Position numbers and translations under genes: made by a program. DNA of 64,000 bases from Arthrobotrys musiformis (taxonomy: Eukaryota; Ascomycota; Orbiliomycetes; Orbiliales; Orbiliaceae), in NCBI GenBank assembly GCA_036971715.1, contig JAVHJL010000010.1, positions 930,001-994,000 of the forward strand, written 5' to 3'. Shown here in pieces: positions 25,373 through 37,199 of the stretch. How positions within the stretch are numbered: position 1 is the stretch's first letter; every line of letters begins with the position of its first letter. The notes below the pieces were generated by a model. That model made no database searches and was not told the DNA's origin. It saw only the letters and a list, made by a program, of their open reading frames with translations.

Positions 25373-26254
25373 CTTCGTCTTTGCCCCTTCCAATTCGTCG
25401 CATTGCATTGCCTTAGGCGAGGCCTGGGAGCGTTCGGTCGACATGCAGGCATCCCTCACCTTTGCCCACGGGCATCGGATGATGCTCCGATGTTGAGGGT
25501 ACCACCGGCGATGGGGGGTTAGTCACGGCCAGCTGCTGCTGCTGACATTGTAGAGAAAATGTGGATTCTCATGAGTATATGTAGTATGCATGTTCAGAGT
25601 ATTATGTATGTATGTAAGTGTGAAAATCGGGCAAAAAAAAGAAGGGAGACCTGGTCCCTGGTCAGCCCAGAAGACTGGAGAATGCTTCGAAATGGGAGGG
25701 TAGGCCCAGCAGCAGCATGCAGTTCGACCATGAGGGATTCGGGACTAGCATGTTTATGGAACCCACACCTTTTTCTCTCTTTCGATTTCAAGGGAATGGG
25801 GAGTGGGTACCTTTGTGGTAGCTTTTGTTGGTTGAGGTATTGGAGATGGAGGAGGAGGTGACTATAAGGTACCTTTTGGTGATATGTACCACCACACACT
25901 GGTAAAAAAGAAAAAGGGAAAGTGTCAGATATTGGAATAGAACGGATAGAGAGACAGATGGATGGATGGATTTTTTCGCCTGTCCCGTTTCCGCTTGGCT
26001 GGTCCGTTCTGTTTCTGTCTGTAGAAGACGTATCGAAGGGACGCCATCCATCGGATGTCTGTCTGATTTGGTTAATGACCAATGTGATGCAGTAATCTGG
26101 TGTGCGAGAAAGAGGGAAAGGACTGACTGTTTCTTTCTTTTCTTTTCTGAGATGCCTGGGCTTTGTTTTATGATACTGACACCAGACCGCCGCCGGAGAC
26201 TAGTTGCAATTGGAGACGTACCAGACAGACCCCCGTCTGCTTAGTTAACTGGCG

Positions 26255-26294
26255 GGCAAGGCAAGGCAAGGCAAAGCAAGGCAAGGCAGGCAAG
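26255..26294. repeat. GGCAA pentanucleotide repeat
   Basis: Seven to eight imperfect copies of GGCAA, followed by CAGCC-rich sequence to about 26345. Confidence 0.85.
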
Positions 26295-26804
26295 CCAGTG
26301 AAGTAGCCAGCCAGCCGGCCAGCCAGTGCAGCAGCACAGCACAGCAATCAACGGACAGGAACCAAGCAAGATTGGACCGGATTGTATGCATTGCCCTGTT
26401 GGCTCTTGTCTTCTATCTCTCTCTCTCTCTCCCTCTCCCTCTCACTCACCTCTTTTTTGTTTTATTTTGTTTTTATTTTATTTTTAATATATTTTTTTAT
26501 TCGGTCTTTTTGGTGATGGTATAGTTATAGTTATAGTTGTAGTTATAGTTGATGGAGGTGGATCTTGCCTGTTGAGGATTCGACTCTGATTGTACTCTCA
26601 CCCGAGACAGACCTTCCCTCCAAACCAACCCAACTGACTAAACCCCAATCCATTCAATCGATCCAACCAACTTCACCGCTCTCCGACGAGGCAGGTCAAA
26701 CTTCATTATAATCATCACCATCAATCATATACAGCTGCAGTCACGATCACGATCCCCAAGCAGGTCCGGCGGGTGCACTGCAGGGACTACTCGAGGCTAT
26801 ACGA

Positions 26805-26945
26805 ATACACTGCAATACAATATACATTATACCCATACAATCCATTCCAATACAATACACACATACACACATACTACAATACAATACATACTCCAATACT
26901 ATACAATACTATACAATACAATACGGACAATACGGACAATACGTC
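26805..26945. repeat. AATAC/ATACA-rich low-complexity tract
   Basis: The words AATACAATAC and CAATACTATA recur with little interruption over about 140 bp on the plus strand. It lies about 1.1 kb upstream of the ELL start codon and could belong to its promoter; nothing shows a function. Confidence 0.7.
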
Positions 26946-28039
26946 TACACGAACAATACTCAAACAAACATCCTTCTCGATCCTTTCTTCTGCGGCAGTC
27001 CCGTCTCGCTAGCTCGCTCCAATATCACTTTCTGCTTTTGCACCTAACTGCCCATTCCCGAGGCCTCTTCTTCCCGTCTCTCTCTTTCTCTTTCTTCTCT
27101 ATTTCTTTCCTCATACCATATCATATCATATCTTATATATTATATACTATACTATACTATATATATTGTATAAGTATACACAGACGAAAGAGTGTGGTGG
27201 TGGTTTTATTTGGTTTCCATTCCTGTTGTTTCTGGTGGTTTGAGGAATCTCCGACTCTTCGAATCCAGCCATTTGAAACCTCCCAAAGGCCCAATATTAA
27301 TATCTGACACGAGCCTCATTATCCTTCCTTCTTTTGTTTTCCCTGCTTCCTCACGACCAGGATCCTCTCCCTCCTCCTCTCTCTCTCTTCCCCATCATCA
27401 TCACCGCCATCTTCTGTTCCTCCTCTGTAGACCTATCTCTCTCTCTTCGTCCTTTCCGTCGTTAGCCTGGGAATCGTCTTGTTTTGGTCCGATTCCCTTT
27501 CCCCCAATTTCTAATCCGCCGCTAGTATCGCCCGACCCACCACAACTACTAGGACTTCCTTCCCATACAACCACTACCACACCACCATTACCACTACTAA
27601 CCACCGCTACCGCTACACACTACTACGGAATCCCCGGACCCTGCATCCATCCCTTCTGTTCGCTCCAACATCACCTCCTTCCATAGAAACCAGACCTTTC
27701 TACCAGTGGTTCCTTCGACAATCGTGCACGCTGGCGCAGTTCACAATCTAAGTTCGTGGTGCGAGAGGTCCTCTGCGGGTACCAACCTACAGGGACCTCG
27801 GGAGGGAATCAGAAACACCACTCCTTTGGTGGTTTCTTAAAACAAAAACCAAAACAATCATAACTCTTTGAAGGCAAATAGTCTTTGGAGAAGGTGTAAT
27901 CTTCACTCGCTCTGTTTCCACCCCCCCTTCTTGTGCGACGACGACCACTGCTTGTTCAAGGGTGTGATTCCTTTCCGAACACGCATATCCTATCCTTCCA
28001 CCGTATACCCGAGACCACGCTTGCATTGACGAATCCACG

Positions 28040-30826
28040 ATGTTGAACTTAAACGTACCCGACGAGGGCCTCATGGTCCCCGGACCGTCGTTGCAGGCAC
28101 CCGACGAGAAACCCAATGCACGAGCTGCATACCCGGCGCCGTTCGCCGTCAAGATCAACGTTACCGAACGATTTCTGGAAGAACTCTCAGCCGGAAAGCT
28201 GATACAACTCAACACGGGCAAAGGGCGCACGGTGTGTTTTCATCCCTCTTGTTTTCCGAAACTCAATTGCGGATTATTATTATTACTATTATTATTATTT
28301 GTTTTCTGTTTGCTATACGCAATTAAGCAGGATGAATGCCATGAGGGTGAAGTAGATCTTTTTTACTAACGTGGTTTTCTCTCTCTTTTCTTCTCGCTCT
28401 TCTTTTCGAATTTAGTCATTACAAGTAGGAAGCAACCAGTTTGAGTTTATGCATACCCTCGAACTGTTCCACAATGAGCTCTATCGGCAATCCAGCGACA
28501 GCGACGGCACCGTAGTACCGCTAGGCATGTTGAGGGACAAGCTGGAGTTACTGGAGGTCGTGGAGAAGAAGAACGAGGCCGCAGATCTGGTGGCTCTTAA
28601 GCAACAGATGGAAGCTCTGCAGAAACAGAAGGATAAGAAGAGGTATATAGAATTCGCAATTCTCCTGACCATCCGAATAATTATGTGATCTTGCCGGGTT
28701 TATTTGGTCCACTCAGATGTTGACTGTTGTTTTCGTATGGAATTAGTGTTCAACTTGTCTCGAATCCATCCAAGCTTGGACCCGAACTTTCCGGACGAAG
28801 AGGTTTGATCGCTGCGAAAAAGGCGGGTATTCTAACGGCCCCCTCGATGAAGACCAAGGTCAACAAGAGGACCAAGTTCTCCGACTCGATGCCCACCTCG
28901 CCGGCATTAACGGCTGTCACATCACCGGCAGGCAATGTGACATCCGCACCCAAAGCGAAATCGTTCCGAAAAGACCCTCTATTCCTACCGTTAATACACT
29001 TGCTTGCTCTAGGGCCGGAGAAGGAACAAACACTGGCGATGAAGACGCACACCGATTTGGATACATGTTCTGGGATAGTAATACAGCTTGCCAATCGCGA
29101 TATATCCGGTAGATGGGCGCTTTTCGACAACATGTACAAGGAACTTGACATATGGAGGTTCAAATACCCGAAACAGGAGATGCGAGAGGCGGCGATTGAG
29201 AATGCGGAGGATGCATTTGATAGATTGAAGTTGCCTGAGGATGCACCTGAGTGGGAAATGCTTCGAAAACCAGAGGATAGAGGGAAGCCGAGGCCGCCGC
29301 GACAACCTCGACGGAAAGTAGAACCGGTAGTCGAGCCGGCGAAGAAGAAGCCTGTTGCGGCAGCTTCACCGGCACTGCCGCCGACAATAAAAATTAGCAA
29401 AGAGGAGCCGGTTATTGCATCTCCTGCTGTTGGTGCAGAGCCTATGGCACGATCGGTGTCGCAACCTACTGGAACAACTGGAACGAAGGCTCGAGGGGGT
29501 GCTGAGATAGCTGCGCTGAAGAAGATAATAGGGAATAGTAATAAGAAGGGTGCCGCGAAAACAAAGGCTACGACGACGGCCAAAGGGACCGCCGGCCGAG
29601 AGAAGAAGACAACGACAACGTCTCCAGCAACGTCTTCTGCGACAATTATTTCAACCAAGTTCCCTCCAACTACTTCAACTTCGACTGCCACCGTCACTGC
29701 TCCCTCCAAATCTCCAAATCCTCCTTCTACTACGACTTCTACGCCTTCGACGACGACAGCACGTCCCAAGCCTGTCTCTCGAGCCAAAGCGGGTGCTTTC
29801 AAGTCTGCTGAGTTTATCTCTGATTCCGACTCGTCCGACGAAGATCGTATGTTGATCGACACACCTCCTGTCAAAGCCAACACCTCCTCTTCTTCCTCCT
29901 CTTCCTCTTCATCATCTGCCCAACCACTCTACAAGAAGTCCTCGAAGGCGAATCTTCACCTTGACCGCCCCCCAAACGTTCCTTCGAAACGACCTCCCAG
30001 TGTTGCTGCCCCCCGTACAGAGCACGTTGCTTCACCTCCTTCTGCTAGCAACGGACACAAAAGAACAGCAAGTTCTAGTGCTTCGCCTGCTAAGCCGTCT
30101 CCTCTTGGTTCTTCACCTCCCCTAACAGCCTCTGATGTTGTCCGCCAATCATCCACTGCCTCCTCTTCCCCCCTGTCATCCATTGCCACCCCTGACGACG
30201 TCAGAACTCCTGTTCTTGACAACCATACTTCATACACTTCCGCTCCCGTCCATACTCCAAAACCCTCTGCCGACAAGGCTTCATCGAAGCCGAGGTACAT
30301 CCCAGAACACCGGGATTCCTCAAGCCCTCAACCGAAACGCAAGACTGACGACGCACCAGTTGCCCGAAAGCGAGTCGTATCCTCAACTTCAGAGGATAGC
30401 GACGGAAACAGGAAGAGAAAGTCGACGGAAGACGAACGGCCGGTGGTAGCAAGGAAGGCGCCTAAAACGTCCCAAGCGGCAGACGCAACAACCAAGGCGC
30501 GGCAGCAGCCCGCCCAAACAGAACCGACGAGGCGCAAAGAAGTCCCACGGGCAACTTACGCGTCCTCTACAGCTTCGACTACCAGTATGTCGAGCTCATC
30601 GAGCGAAACCTCCTCCAGGGGGGAAAGGACGAAGTCCCGCTACGCGCGGGCCGACATGGAGTTGTTTGTTAAATACAAGCGGCTCCATGACGATTATCGG
30701 TCGCGGTACGAGAAAGTCCGCGCCGACCCGAATCCGCCCCAGGATCGGGTTCAGCAGGTGTTGGACCTGCATGATAGGTTGGCGAGGATGAAGATACGGA
30801 TCCGAGAGGCCGTTCTGGCTTCCTAG
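28040..30826 (+). CDS. ELL-family RNA polymerase II elongation factor
   Basis: Three exons (28040–28231, 28416–28642, 28747–30826) encode 832 residues. The N-terminal ELL domain is seen as FAVKINVTERFLEELSAGK, then IQLNTGKG and SLQVGSNQFEF. A winged-helix-like part follows (FLPLIHLLALGPEKEQTLAM through KELDIWRFKYPKQEMREAAI and AFDRLKLPEDAPEWEML), matching the fungal ELL pattern as I know it. A long Ser/Thr/Pro/Lys-rich linker leads to a C-terminal helical segment beginning YARADMELFVKYKRLHDDY, which resembles the occludin/ELL homology domain. ELL proteins suppress transient pausing of RNA polymerase II, in yeasts with the partner Eaf1. All intron phases agree. The stop is TAG at 30824–30826, and the same frame stays open for 188 codons beyond it; see the next feature. 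Confidence 0.82.
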
Positions 30827-30925
30827 TCGGAAGTCAGTTCGAAGTCCCGATCCGTCGCCCCGAGCCCTCCGAACGAAGCTGATGGACATACCGGCTCACC
30901 GAAAACACGGGTCGAAGAAAACCCG

Positions 30926-31393
30926 ATGTTCCTTACTTACAGTTCAGACGAAGACGATGACGAAGCCCTCGATCCACCTCCCAGTCTCAAGAAGCGAAAG
31001 TCACCAGAGTTGCTCCCGAACCGAGCTCCGGCGATGGAGCTGATACTTGAGGTTAGGGAGAAGAAGAAGAGGTGCTTGGAACGGGAGGAAGAGCGGGAAG
31101 GTGGGAAGAGGCGGAAAACCTTCTTTTCCGTGGCGAGACAGGAGGCCAAAGTGGCCATCGAGAAGCGAAAGCAGGCACGGGAATATATACAGAACCCTCC
31201 TGCCCCTCCACCGGCCCCTCCAGTATTGAGGGGAACGGTACCTATCGCCCGGCCCACCGATCCCAAGAAGAGGAAGGCGTCGATTACGTTCTTCTCGTGC
31301 AATAGCGAGAAGTACAAATCCTCATCCGCTCTCCGCCCCCCAAACTCCCAACGCGTCGACATCAAAACTCGCAAGGCGAGGAATATCTTCTAG
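30926..31393 (+). CDS. Same-frame ORF after the ELL stop; possible extension or separate small gene
   Basis: From its first ATG this frame encodes 155 residues, but it is in the same frame as ELL and remains open all the way back to the ELL TAG (30827–31390, 188 sense codons). The product is highly charged: an acidic stretch SSDEDDDEALDPPP, a basic coiled-coil-like segment rich in Glu/Lys/Arg (LILEVREKKKRCLEREEERE), then a Pro-rich stretch and KKRK motifs. I recognise no domain. It may be a downstream gene, the true C-terminus of ELL if the TAG is bypassed by splicing, read-through or a sequence error, or chance. An intron 30758–30826 whose acceptor is the TAG itself would join the two in phase 0, but its donor (GTGTTG) is weak and no good branch site is seen. 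Confidence 0.35.
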   Translation: MFLTYSSDEDDDEALDPPPSLKKRKSPELLPNRAPAMELILEVREKKKRCLEREEEREGGKRRKTFFSVARQEAKVAIEKRKQAREYIQNPPAPPPAPPVLRGTVPIARPTDPKKRKASITFFSCNSEKYKSSSALRPPNSQRVDIKTRKARNIF

Positions 31394-33805
31394 CGCAAAT
31401 TCCCATGGGATCGGATCAAAACGCAGCGACGGGGGGTTGTCATAGCTGACACCCCATACCACCTTATTTGAACACGCTTTGCTTTCGAAATTCTATTCTC
31501 TTTATTCATCAATAGCGGCGTTATTAACGGAGCGAGGATTTTTACTGTACCATGCGAATTGTTTTTCGCTTTATTGCTTTTATCATGAGCGACATGGATT
31601 CTTCCGCACCACATTGATTTTTATTAACGACTAATGAACTGAAATTCTCTGCCAACGCCGCACACTTTTTGATTTTCCCAAGCAACTTTTTATCCGGATG
31701 GCTCTCTCTCTCCTCTCCTGCTGCTCCTTCGACCTATCCAGCCGACGGTTTTCCTCGAAATGTCATTCATCGACGAATGGCCGTCAAAACCATCCTTTTC
31801 CGCTCATCAGGGAAACATGCTTGCTTGAACTTGCTTGCTTTTATCTTATTCTTATTCTTTCACCTTCGCAGAGCCCTTCTCTTCCACTCCGAATACCTAA
31901 ACTGCTTTTCTCGATCGGCCTCTAGCTCTGCGAGTAACTCCCTTTTTTTGTTATTTCTCGGGATCTCAAAAAAAACGTGTTCTACATGCTTTGCTTGTTG
32001 CTGTAATCTGTTTTTTTTATATCATTCGAGCACAACCAAAAAACGTATACTGCTTTCTTCCTACCTTTCTGCAAATGTCTTTTTGCATGTCGTTGCTAGT
32101 TTAATCATTCGTTCCTCCTTTTTGAATCACACACCCCCAAAAAACCTTGTCGCATTCGTACTTTTTTTTCGAATGGTAAATAAGAATGATACCCCCCTTC
32201 CTTCAACAGCACACATCCCCCTTTTCAAAATCAAATCAAAATATTTTAAAACCCTTTTTCATCGAGATGGGTGTTTATTGACCACTTTTTTTTTTTTAAC
32301 TGCGGAAGTTTCTTTTACTTTTTTTTTATATTTTATATATAAATACTTAACGTTTAATGAATACGGGGGGCATTTGGGAAGAAAACATTTGTGAGGGGGG
32401 TTGATTTTGTATGACGGAGATATTGTGTATACTACACCCGGACTTGAAGTTGAGAGAGATTATATAAAAGTGGTATAAGATTATAGGTGTCAGTAGTCGG
32501 AAGCTTGTGATGTAGATCTGCTAGACCGGGGTGCGGGAGGTTAGCGGGCCGTGTCGTAGTCGGTGTGGATGCCATGTTACAGAGCAAAAAACCCTGTTTT
32601 CGGCGGCACCGAAGGAGAATCGATGGTACTTGCGTACCTCCGTCCACGCTGGACTGGGATTACCTTGTTTTTTCACGGTGCATGCAGTTCAGCCCTGCGA
32701 GTGGAGCCTGGTGCATTCGATCAGCTGAAAGGCGAATGCGATTGTTGGGGATCGATTTTTTTGGCGGGGGGGGGGGACTAGGATTCAGGCTTGTGAAAGA
32801 CTTGGGATGTGTAACTATGGGAATTTGGTAGACTGCTGTGTATGCGGGGTTACATTGCCTATGCTGTCACATCAGGCATCGGTTACAGGCTACGGTGCTA
32901 GCTTGGGTATATCCCAACAGCTCGGTTGGAGGAATCGAAAAACCTCGCAAGCTCGTCCTTTTTCTGTAGTTGATTATACTGGGCATGATTTAATATCAAG
33001 CCGTTCGGCTGCTTTTGACATGTGTTTGTGACGTTACAAAGACTAGTGTAGAGATATACAGTACAGACTTCAATAACCAGACCTCGAGCGGGATAGTGGT
33101 ATAGATAACCCGTACAAGTACTCAGCCACCGAAAATTATGCTCCAGTTGAATAAATAAATAAAAAATTAATAATTATATATATTCCATACTCAAAATCTC
33201 ATACAAAAGAAGAGGTATTCACAACATGTGGAAAACAAAACTACATAAAACGCCACCCTATGCCCGTGGGTATAAACTCCATCTAAGTCGCTAATTTGCA
33301 GGACAAGGTAAAAAAAAAGACAGGTTGGGAAGGAAAGAGGAAACAGGGATAATGATGGAGTGAAATCGAGAGAAGGTGTAATTGCATGTTTGGTGAAAAT
33401 AAAAGAAAGTAAACCAAAACAATAACTTGGAGTAGACTTTGAAAATATGGGTCTTTAGAGGGGGGTAAAACGGAAATATTTCAATCATCTTTTTGACCTC
33501 CCTTTTCCCTTCCTAGGCCCCCGTTATTGATTCTTACTTGGGTTGATACTCGGCTTTCCTGCTATCCACAGTCTCCCGGAGGAGTTTCAGCTTTTGATCG
33601 CGTCTGTTCGGCATACAGGCTATCCGGGGTATTTTCCAACAAATTCGAACAACTATGGGGGGAAGAAAAGAAAGAGGCATATAACGTGTGATTAGGAGCC
33701 CTGCTTGGGGGGGTCGTTGCCGACATAGACGTCTAGCTGTTGCCAAAGAGATCCTTGAAAGGGGTCGTGGGGGAACGTGAGAACCATGCCTACCCTGCCG
33801 TCTTC
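31394..33805. other. Intergenic spacer downstream of ELL and GCN5
   Basis: Two converging transcripts would end here. The plus strand is very T-rich from 31.67 to 32.35 kb, giving a spurious Phe/Ser-rich open frame of 241 codons. AT-rich sequence lies at 33150–33185. No gene is recognised. Confidence 0.45.
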
Positions 33806-35253
33806 CTATTCGACAAGGTGCTGATCGGTGGAAAGTTGTAAGTTAGCTTCAGGTATATAGGTTTTATATGCAGGGATTTAGGGGAAGGGACGTACACTCC
33901 ATTCGGGGATCTCCTTCAACTTTGAAAACAGGAACTTCTCGAGCTTGTTGGCGTTCTTATAATATGTCGTCGTCTCATTATTGTACGAACGACAGTTATT
34001 GAAGATCAACTTGGCGTCTCGGATGAATTCCTCAGGTGTACCATAATGGTCGGCCTCCAAACGGTTCTCCATGGTTTCGAGGTCCATAGGTTCCTTAATG
34101 ACCTCGTAATAATCCGCAACGTCCTCTCGGCTGACTGGTCTCTGGAATGGCCAAGCGGAGGGGTGGTTTTGCATCTCGTTGAGGATATGCTGCAGTTGAG
34201 CAAAGTGCGGAGCGTGTTTCGGTTGACGGGCCATTTCGTCCATCTCCGGGGACCAGCCGGACTCCTTGATGGCTGGGATGGAGAGCGGATCGATCTTGCA
34301 GGCGCCGTTCTTCCACTGCTTAGGCGGGGCGTGAACAATGTGACTGCGAGAGATGGCACGGATTTTCGCGTGAACACACTCCTTTTGCTTGGCCAACATC
34401 TTGCCAGATTCGAGATATTTGATACGAGGAAGCATGGAACACTGCATAAGCGTTCCACCTTCGTAATCTTTGATGTATCCCATCCAGATAGACTTGTCCA
34501 GGGTGATTTCTTTGGTGAACCCTTGTTTCTTGAAGTACCCGATGGCGTAATTGTCGGCGTATGTCAGAAAGTACATAACGTCCGAAGTAGCCTTGACGTA
34601 GTCCTGATAATGCACAAAGATTATTACCAAAATGTCTTGAAGGGAGTATGTATGTTTCATTTATGCTTACCTTCAAGTGGGACATCAAATGTGCACCATA
34701 TCCCTTGACCTGCTGATCCGAGCTAATAGCACAGAACACGATCTCGGCAAACCTTCTGCCCTTAAACGGACGATAAGTGATACCACCGACAACCTCTAAT
34801 GGTTTCTTAATAATAGCAATGCTCAAGTGAGTTCGGTCGTAGACCAATCTAGCAATGTAATCCCGAGGCATCTTTGGGAGCTGCTTCTGGAAAATACATT
34901 TGAGTCCCGTCAAGATGATCATTGAATCCTTCTCATTGTCATTGGCGACGACACGGAACTCAATGACACCAGTACGTTCCTCAATGACGGCAGGCTTTTC
35001 CTTAAACTGGATGACCGTCTTTGCTGGAGCAACCTCTTCCTCGCCAGTAGGCATAGAGGTGTCCGGGGTGGTGGCGGCGACTGACTTTAGTCGCTTTGGT
35101 GATGGCTCTGACATGGAGATGTCGCCATCGTCCGATGCCTTTCGGGCGTCTGGAATGCAAAGATACAATGTCAGTACCGTGCTCAGTTTACAACAATATA
35201 CATATATGATGGTACGAGGGCATCTCACGCTCATCCTTGACACCCGGCGCCAT
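33806..35253 (-). CDS. GCN5: GCN5 histone acetyltransferase with bromodomain
   Basis: Four exons on the minus strand (35253–35229, 35149–34671, 34603–33896, 33820–33806) give 408 residues. The GNAT catalytic domain is clear: MPRDYIARLVYDRTHLSIAI, then FAEIVFCAIS with the expected catalytic Glu at about residue 144, then the acetyl-CoA loop QQVKGYGAHLMSHLK. The C-terminal bromodomain runs from about WPFQRPVSREDVADYYEVIK to KLIFNNCRSYNNETT. GCN5 is the acetyltransferase of SAGA/ADA complexes and acetylates histone H3 at promoters. The first exon holds only 25 coding bases. The last exon adds only His-Leu-Val-Glu and the stop (15 bases); without it the frame runs into an intron beginning GTACGT. 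GCN5 is divergent from OST5, 556 bp away. Confidence 0.96.
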
Positions 35254-35809
35254 TGTGGTGATTAGTCAGCCGGAAGATTTAAGTGAAAGGATAAAGGTTT
35301 TAGAACAGCAAGAAAATAGATAAAGACGTGTCGAAATGGGTATGCGATTAATAATAATGTGGTGCGATGGCGGTGATGATGGTGGGATGGGGGTAGTGAG
35401 GCTGGTGATGGTGGATTGCGGAGGAGGATCGCGAGGCCAAGGATCGAATATGGACGGGGAGGTGAAGGTGCCGGTGTATTATGCGTATTATGCTGGTGGC
35501 AGCTTCACTGCCACAATGTGTTGATTCAACGTTGACCTTGTGGCTGGTGGGAGGTCCACTGTGCAGAATGCGGCGCCTGTTTCTGTGGCGGTGCAACATC
35601 ACCAACGCCCAACTCAACACGACGCCCAAGGTGGCCTCATCTTAGCTAACCAACATCCAGATCCCTCGATATCGCATTGTTCAGATACACATACCAGTCC
35701 GCGCTACACGATATCAGACGCCAGAAACCATACGCTGCGGATAAACGAAGGAACTTCTAGATACTCAGCTTGTTCACGACCCATTGAAGGTCAATTCATA
35801 TCTAAAATA
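35254..35809. promoter_or_regulatory. Bidirectional promoter region between GCN5 and OST5
   Basis: This 556-bp spacer separates two start codons that face away from each other, so it must hold both promoters. A GGTGATGGTGG-like purine-rich patch lies at 35365–35415. I see no clear TATA element. Confidence 0.5.
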
Positions 35810-36267
35810 ATGTCTACACCGAGTTTAGAGCTGTGGAACGCGGCCGCGAATACCCCGTTCTCTCCCCTCATTGGGAAGAACCTCCACTCCCCCGTAGCGT
35901 TCCTGCTCCTCGCATTTGGTATAACAACCCCAAGAATGGCCGTTATAGCAATTTAGAGTATCGTTCTAACGAATTATTAAATTTCAGGTGCAATTCTCAC
36001 CATTATATTTTCTATAAGTACGATATCTTATTTTCTCCAAATCTACGAGCATACCGCTGTGAATCAAAAATCCATAAGGTCCATAACTGACTGGTTGACA
36101 AAACAGACAAATCGTTGACCCTCGCCCCGGTTATAGCAATTCCAGCTTCAATTGCGTTTGGGTTAGTGATTTCTCGTTCTCCTTCGTCATTCTTACCTCA
36201 TAAACTGATGCTTGCGAACAGGATCGGCTCCGTATATGCCCTAGCGGCTGGAGGAGTTTACGTTTGA
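35810..36267 (+). CDS. OST5: Oligosaccharyltransferase subunit OST5
   Basis: Four tiny exons (35810–35918, 35988–36017, 36107–36161, 36222–36267) join in frame to give 79 residues, so the gene is hidden from a simple frame search. The N-terminus SLELWNAAANTPFSPLIGK precedes a membrane helix (SPVAFLLLAFG plus AILTIIFSI), then NKSLTLAPVIAIPASIAFG and GSVYALAAGGVYV. This order, the length of about 80 residues and the GVYV terminus match OST5/TMEM258. The subunit sits in the endoplasmic reticulum membrane as part of the oligosaccharyltransferase that transfers the N-glycan to nascent proteins. Exon 2 is only 30 bases. Introns have GTATAA, GTACGA and GTTAGT donors; intron 1 has a TCTAAC branch site. 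Confidence 0.9.
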
Positions 36268-37199
36268 GGCAAAAACATTGATGATACCCGTTTAAAATCA
36301 CGATTCTTTCGAACAGCCTCAACATTTCTTCCCCTTGCATGTAAACTAGCACTTACAATTTATTAATAATCTGAAAGCCAACCAACGGTAACATATGTTT
36401 CCAACTCTTTCTTTTTTTATTTATCTATCAAAGTTTCCGATTTTCCTGTGATTTCCCATCCCACCGGTTGGTCCTCACGTGCTGCGCCTTACCCGTTTTT
36501 TGTGTTATTTCTACGCCGCAACACGCTTAGGGGCGAAGAGAACCGCCAACGGTTGCCCTGTTTATAACATTTGGACCTCTTACTATCCTCCGTTATTCCT
36601 GTGGGCTCCAGCCAAGCGAATACCCAGCGGCACAACTGACATCTTGACAGGTCCTCCAGGAAGTCTGAAGCTGGCGAGCTCACGATATCGGCAGCCAGAT
36701 CCAACAGGGCAGGTATAACCTGGCCGGGGTGACGTACCTCGTATAGTAATAATTTGCATGACATGCAAGTTGGGGCTCTTGTTGGTCCCCCTCGCATTAA
36801 AAAAAAAAACAAGTGGCCCAGTCATTTTTTGTTTTACAGTCTGCTTTAAAAAATTTGCCGGAGAAAGCTTGTTATAAGAAGATCGATAGTGGCGAGGTAG
36901 TGGATCTTCTTGTTATTGTGCCTTTGCTATTCTTATTCTGGCAGCAATCTTCCTTCCTTCTTTCCTCTTTCTTTCTTTTTTCCCATTCCCACTCCTCTCC
37001 ACTCGGTGTTTATATAGCGCCTGTACACTCGTTTCGATTAAGCAAGGGACTCTGAACTTTGATATTCACTCGTCTTGCTTCAAACTAAGATAACGGGGAG
37101 AAGAAGCCCTTCTGGTTTAAAGCACTGCCTCTTAGGAAAGACCTTCTTTATTCTCTCTTAACTTGATAATCAAGGTTAATCTTGAAATCTACCCTCAAA
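36268..37199. other. Spacer and promoter of the secreted-protein gene
   Basis: No coding region was recognised. A TATATA element at 37011–37016 lies 184 bp before the next start codon, after a CT-rich tract (36950–37000), and is the likely TATA box with an untranslated leader of about 150 bp. Sequence just before the ATG (CTCAAAATG) is a good fungal start context. Confidence 0.5.

Larger units (their letters stand above)
16839..28039. other. Gene-poor block of about 11 kb
   Basis: I find no supportable protein gene, rRNA or complete tRNA in this stretch. It contains degenerate dispersed repeats (18.4–18.9 kb), a 14-bp tandem repeat (19.73 kb), a pentanucleotide microsatellite (23.66 kb), a 28-bp T-run (25.35 kb), GGCAA repeats (26.26 kb) and an AATAC-rich tract (26.8–26.95 kb). 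The last kilobase is CT-rich and is probably promoter and leader of the ELL gene. Open frames up to about 165 codons occur but are low-complexity or start at non-ATG codons. Confidence 0.5.

Noticed and set aside
28750..29883. A 377-codon open frame on the minus strand
   Set aside because: It lies wholly antisense to the ELL coding exon; its Val/Ala/Gly-rich product mirrors the Ser/Thr/Lys-rich ELL linker and has no domain.
31669..32394. A 241-codon plus-strand open frame
   Set aside because: Phe/Ser/Leu-rich product of T-rich DNA, with no domain and no ordered hydrophobic pattern expected of a real membrane protein.
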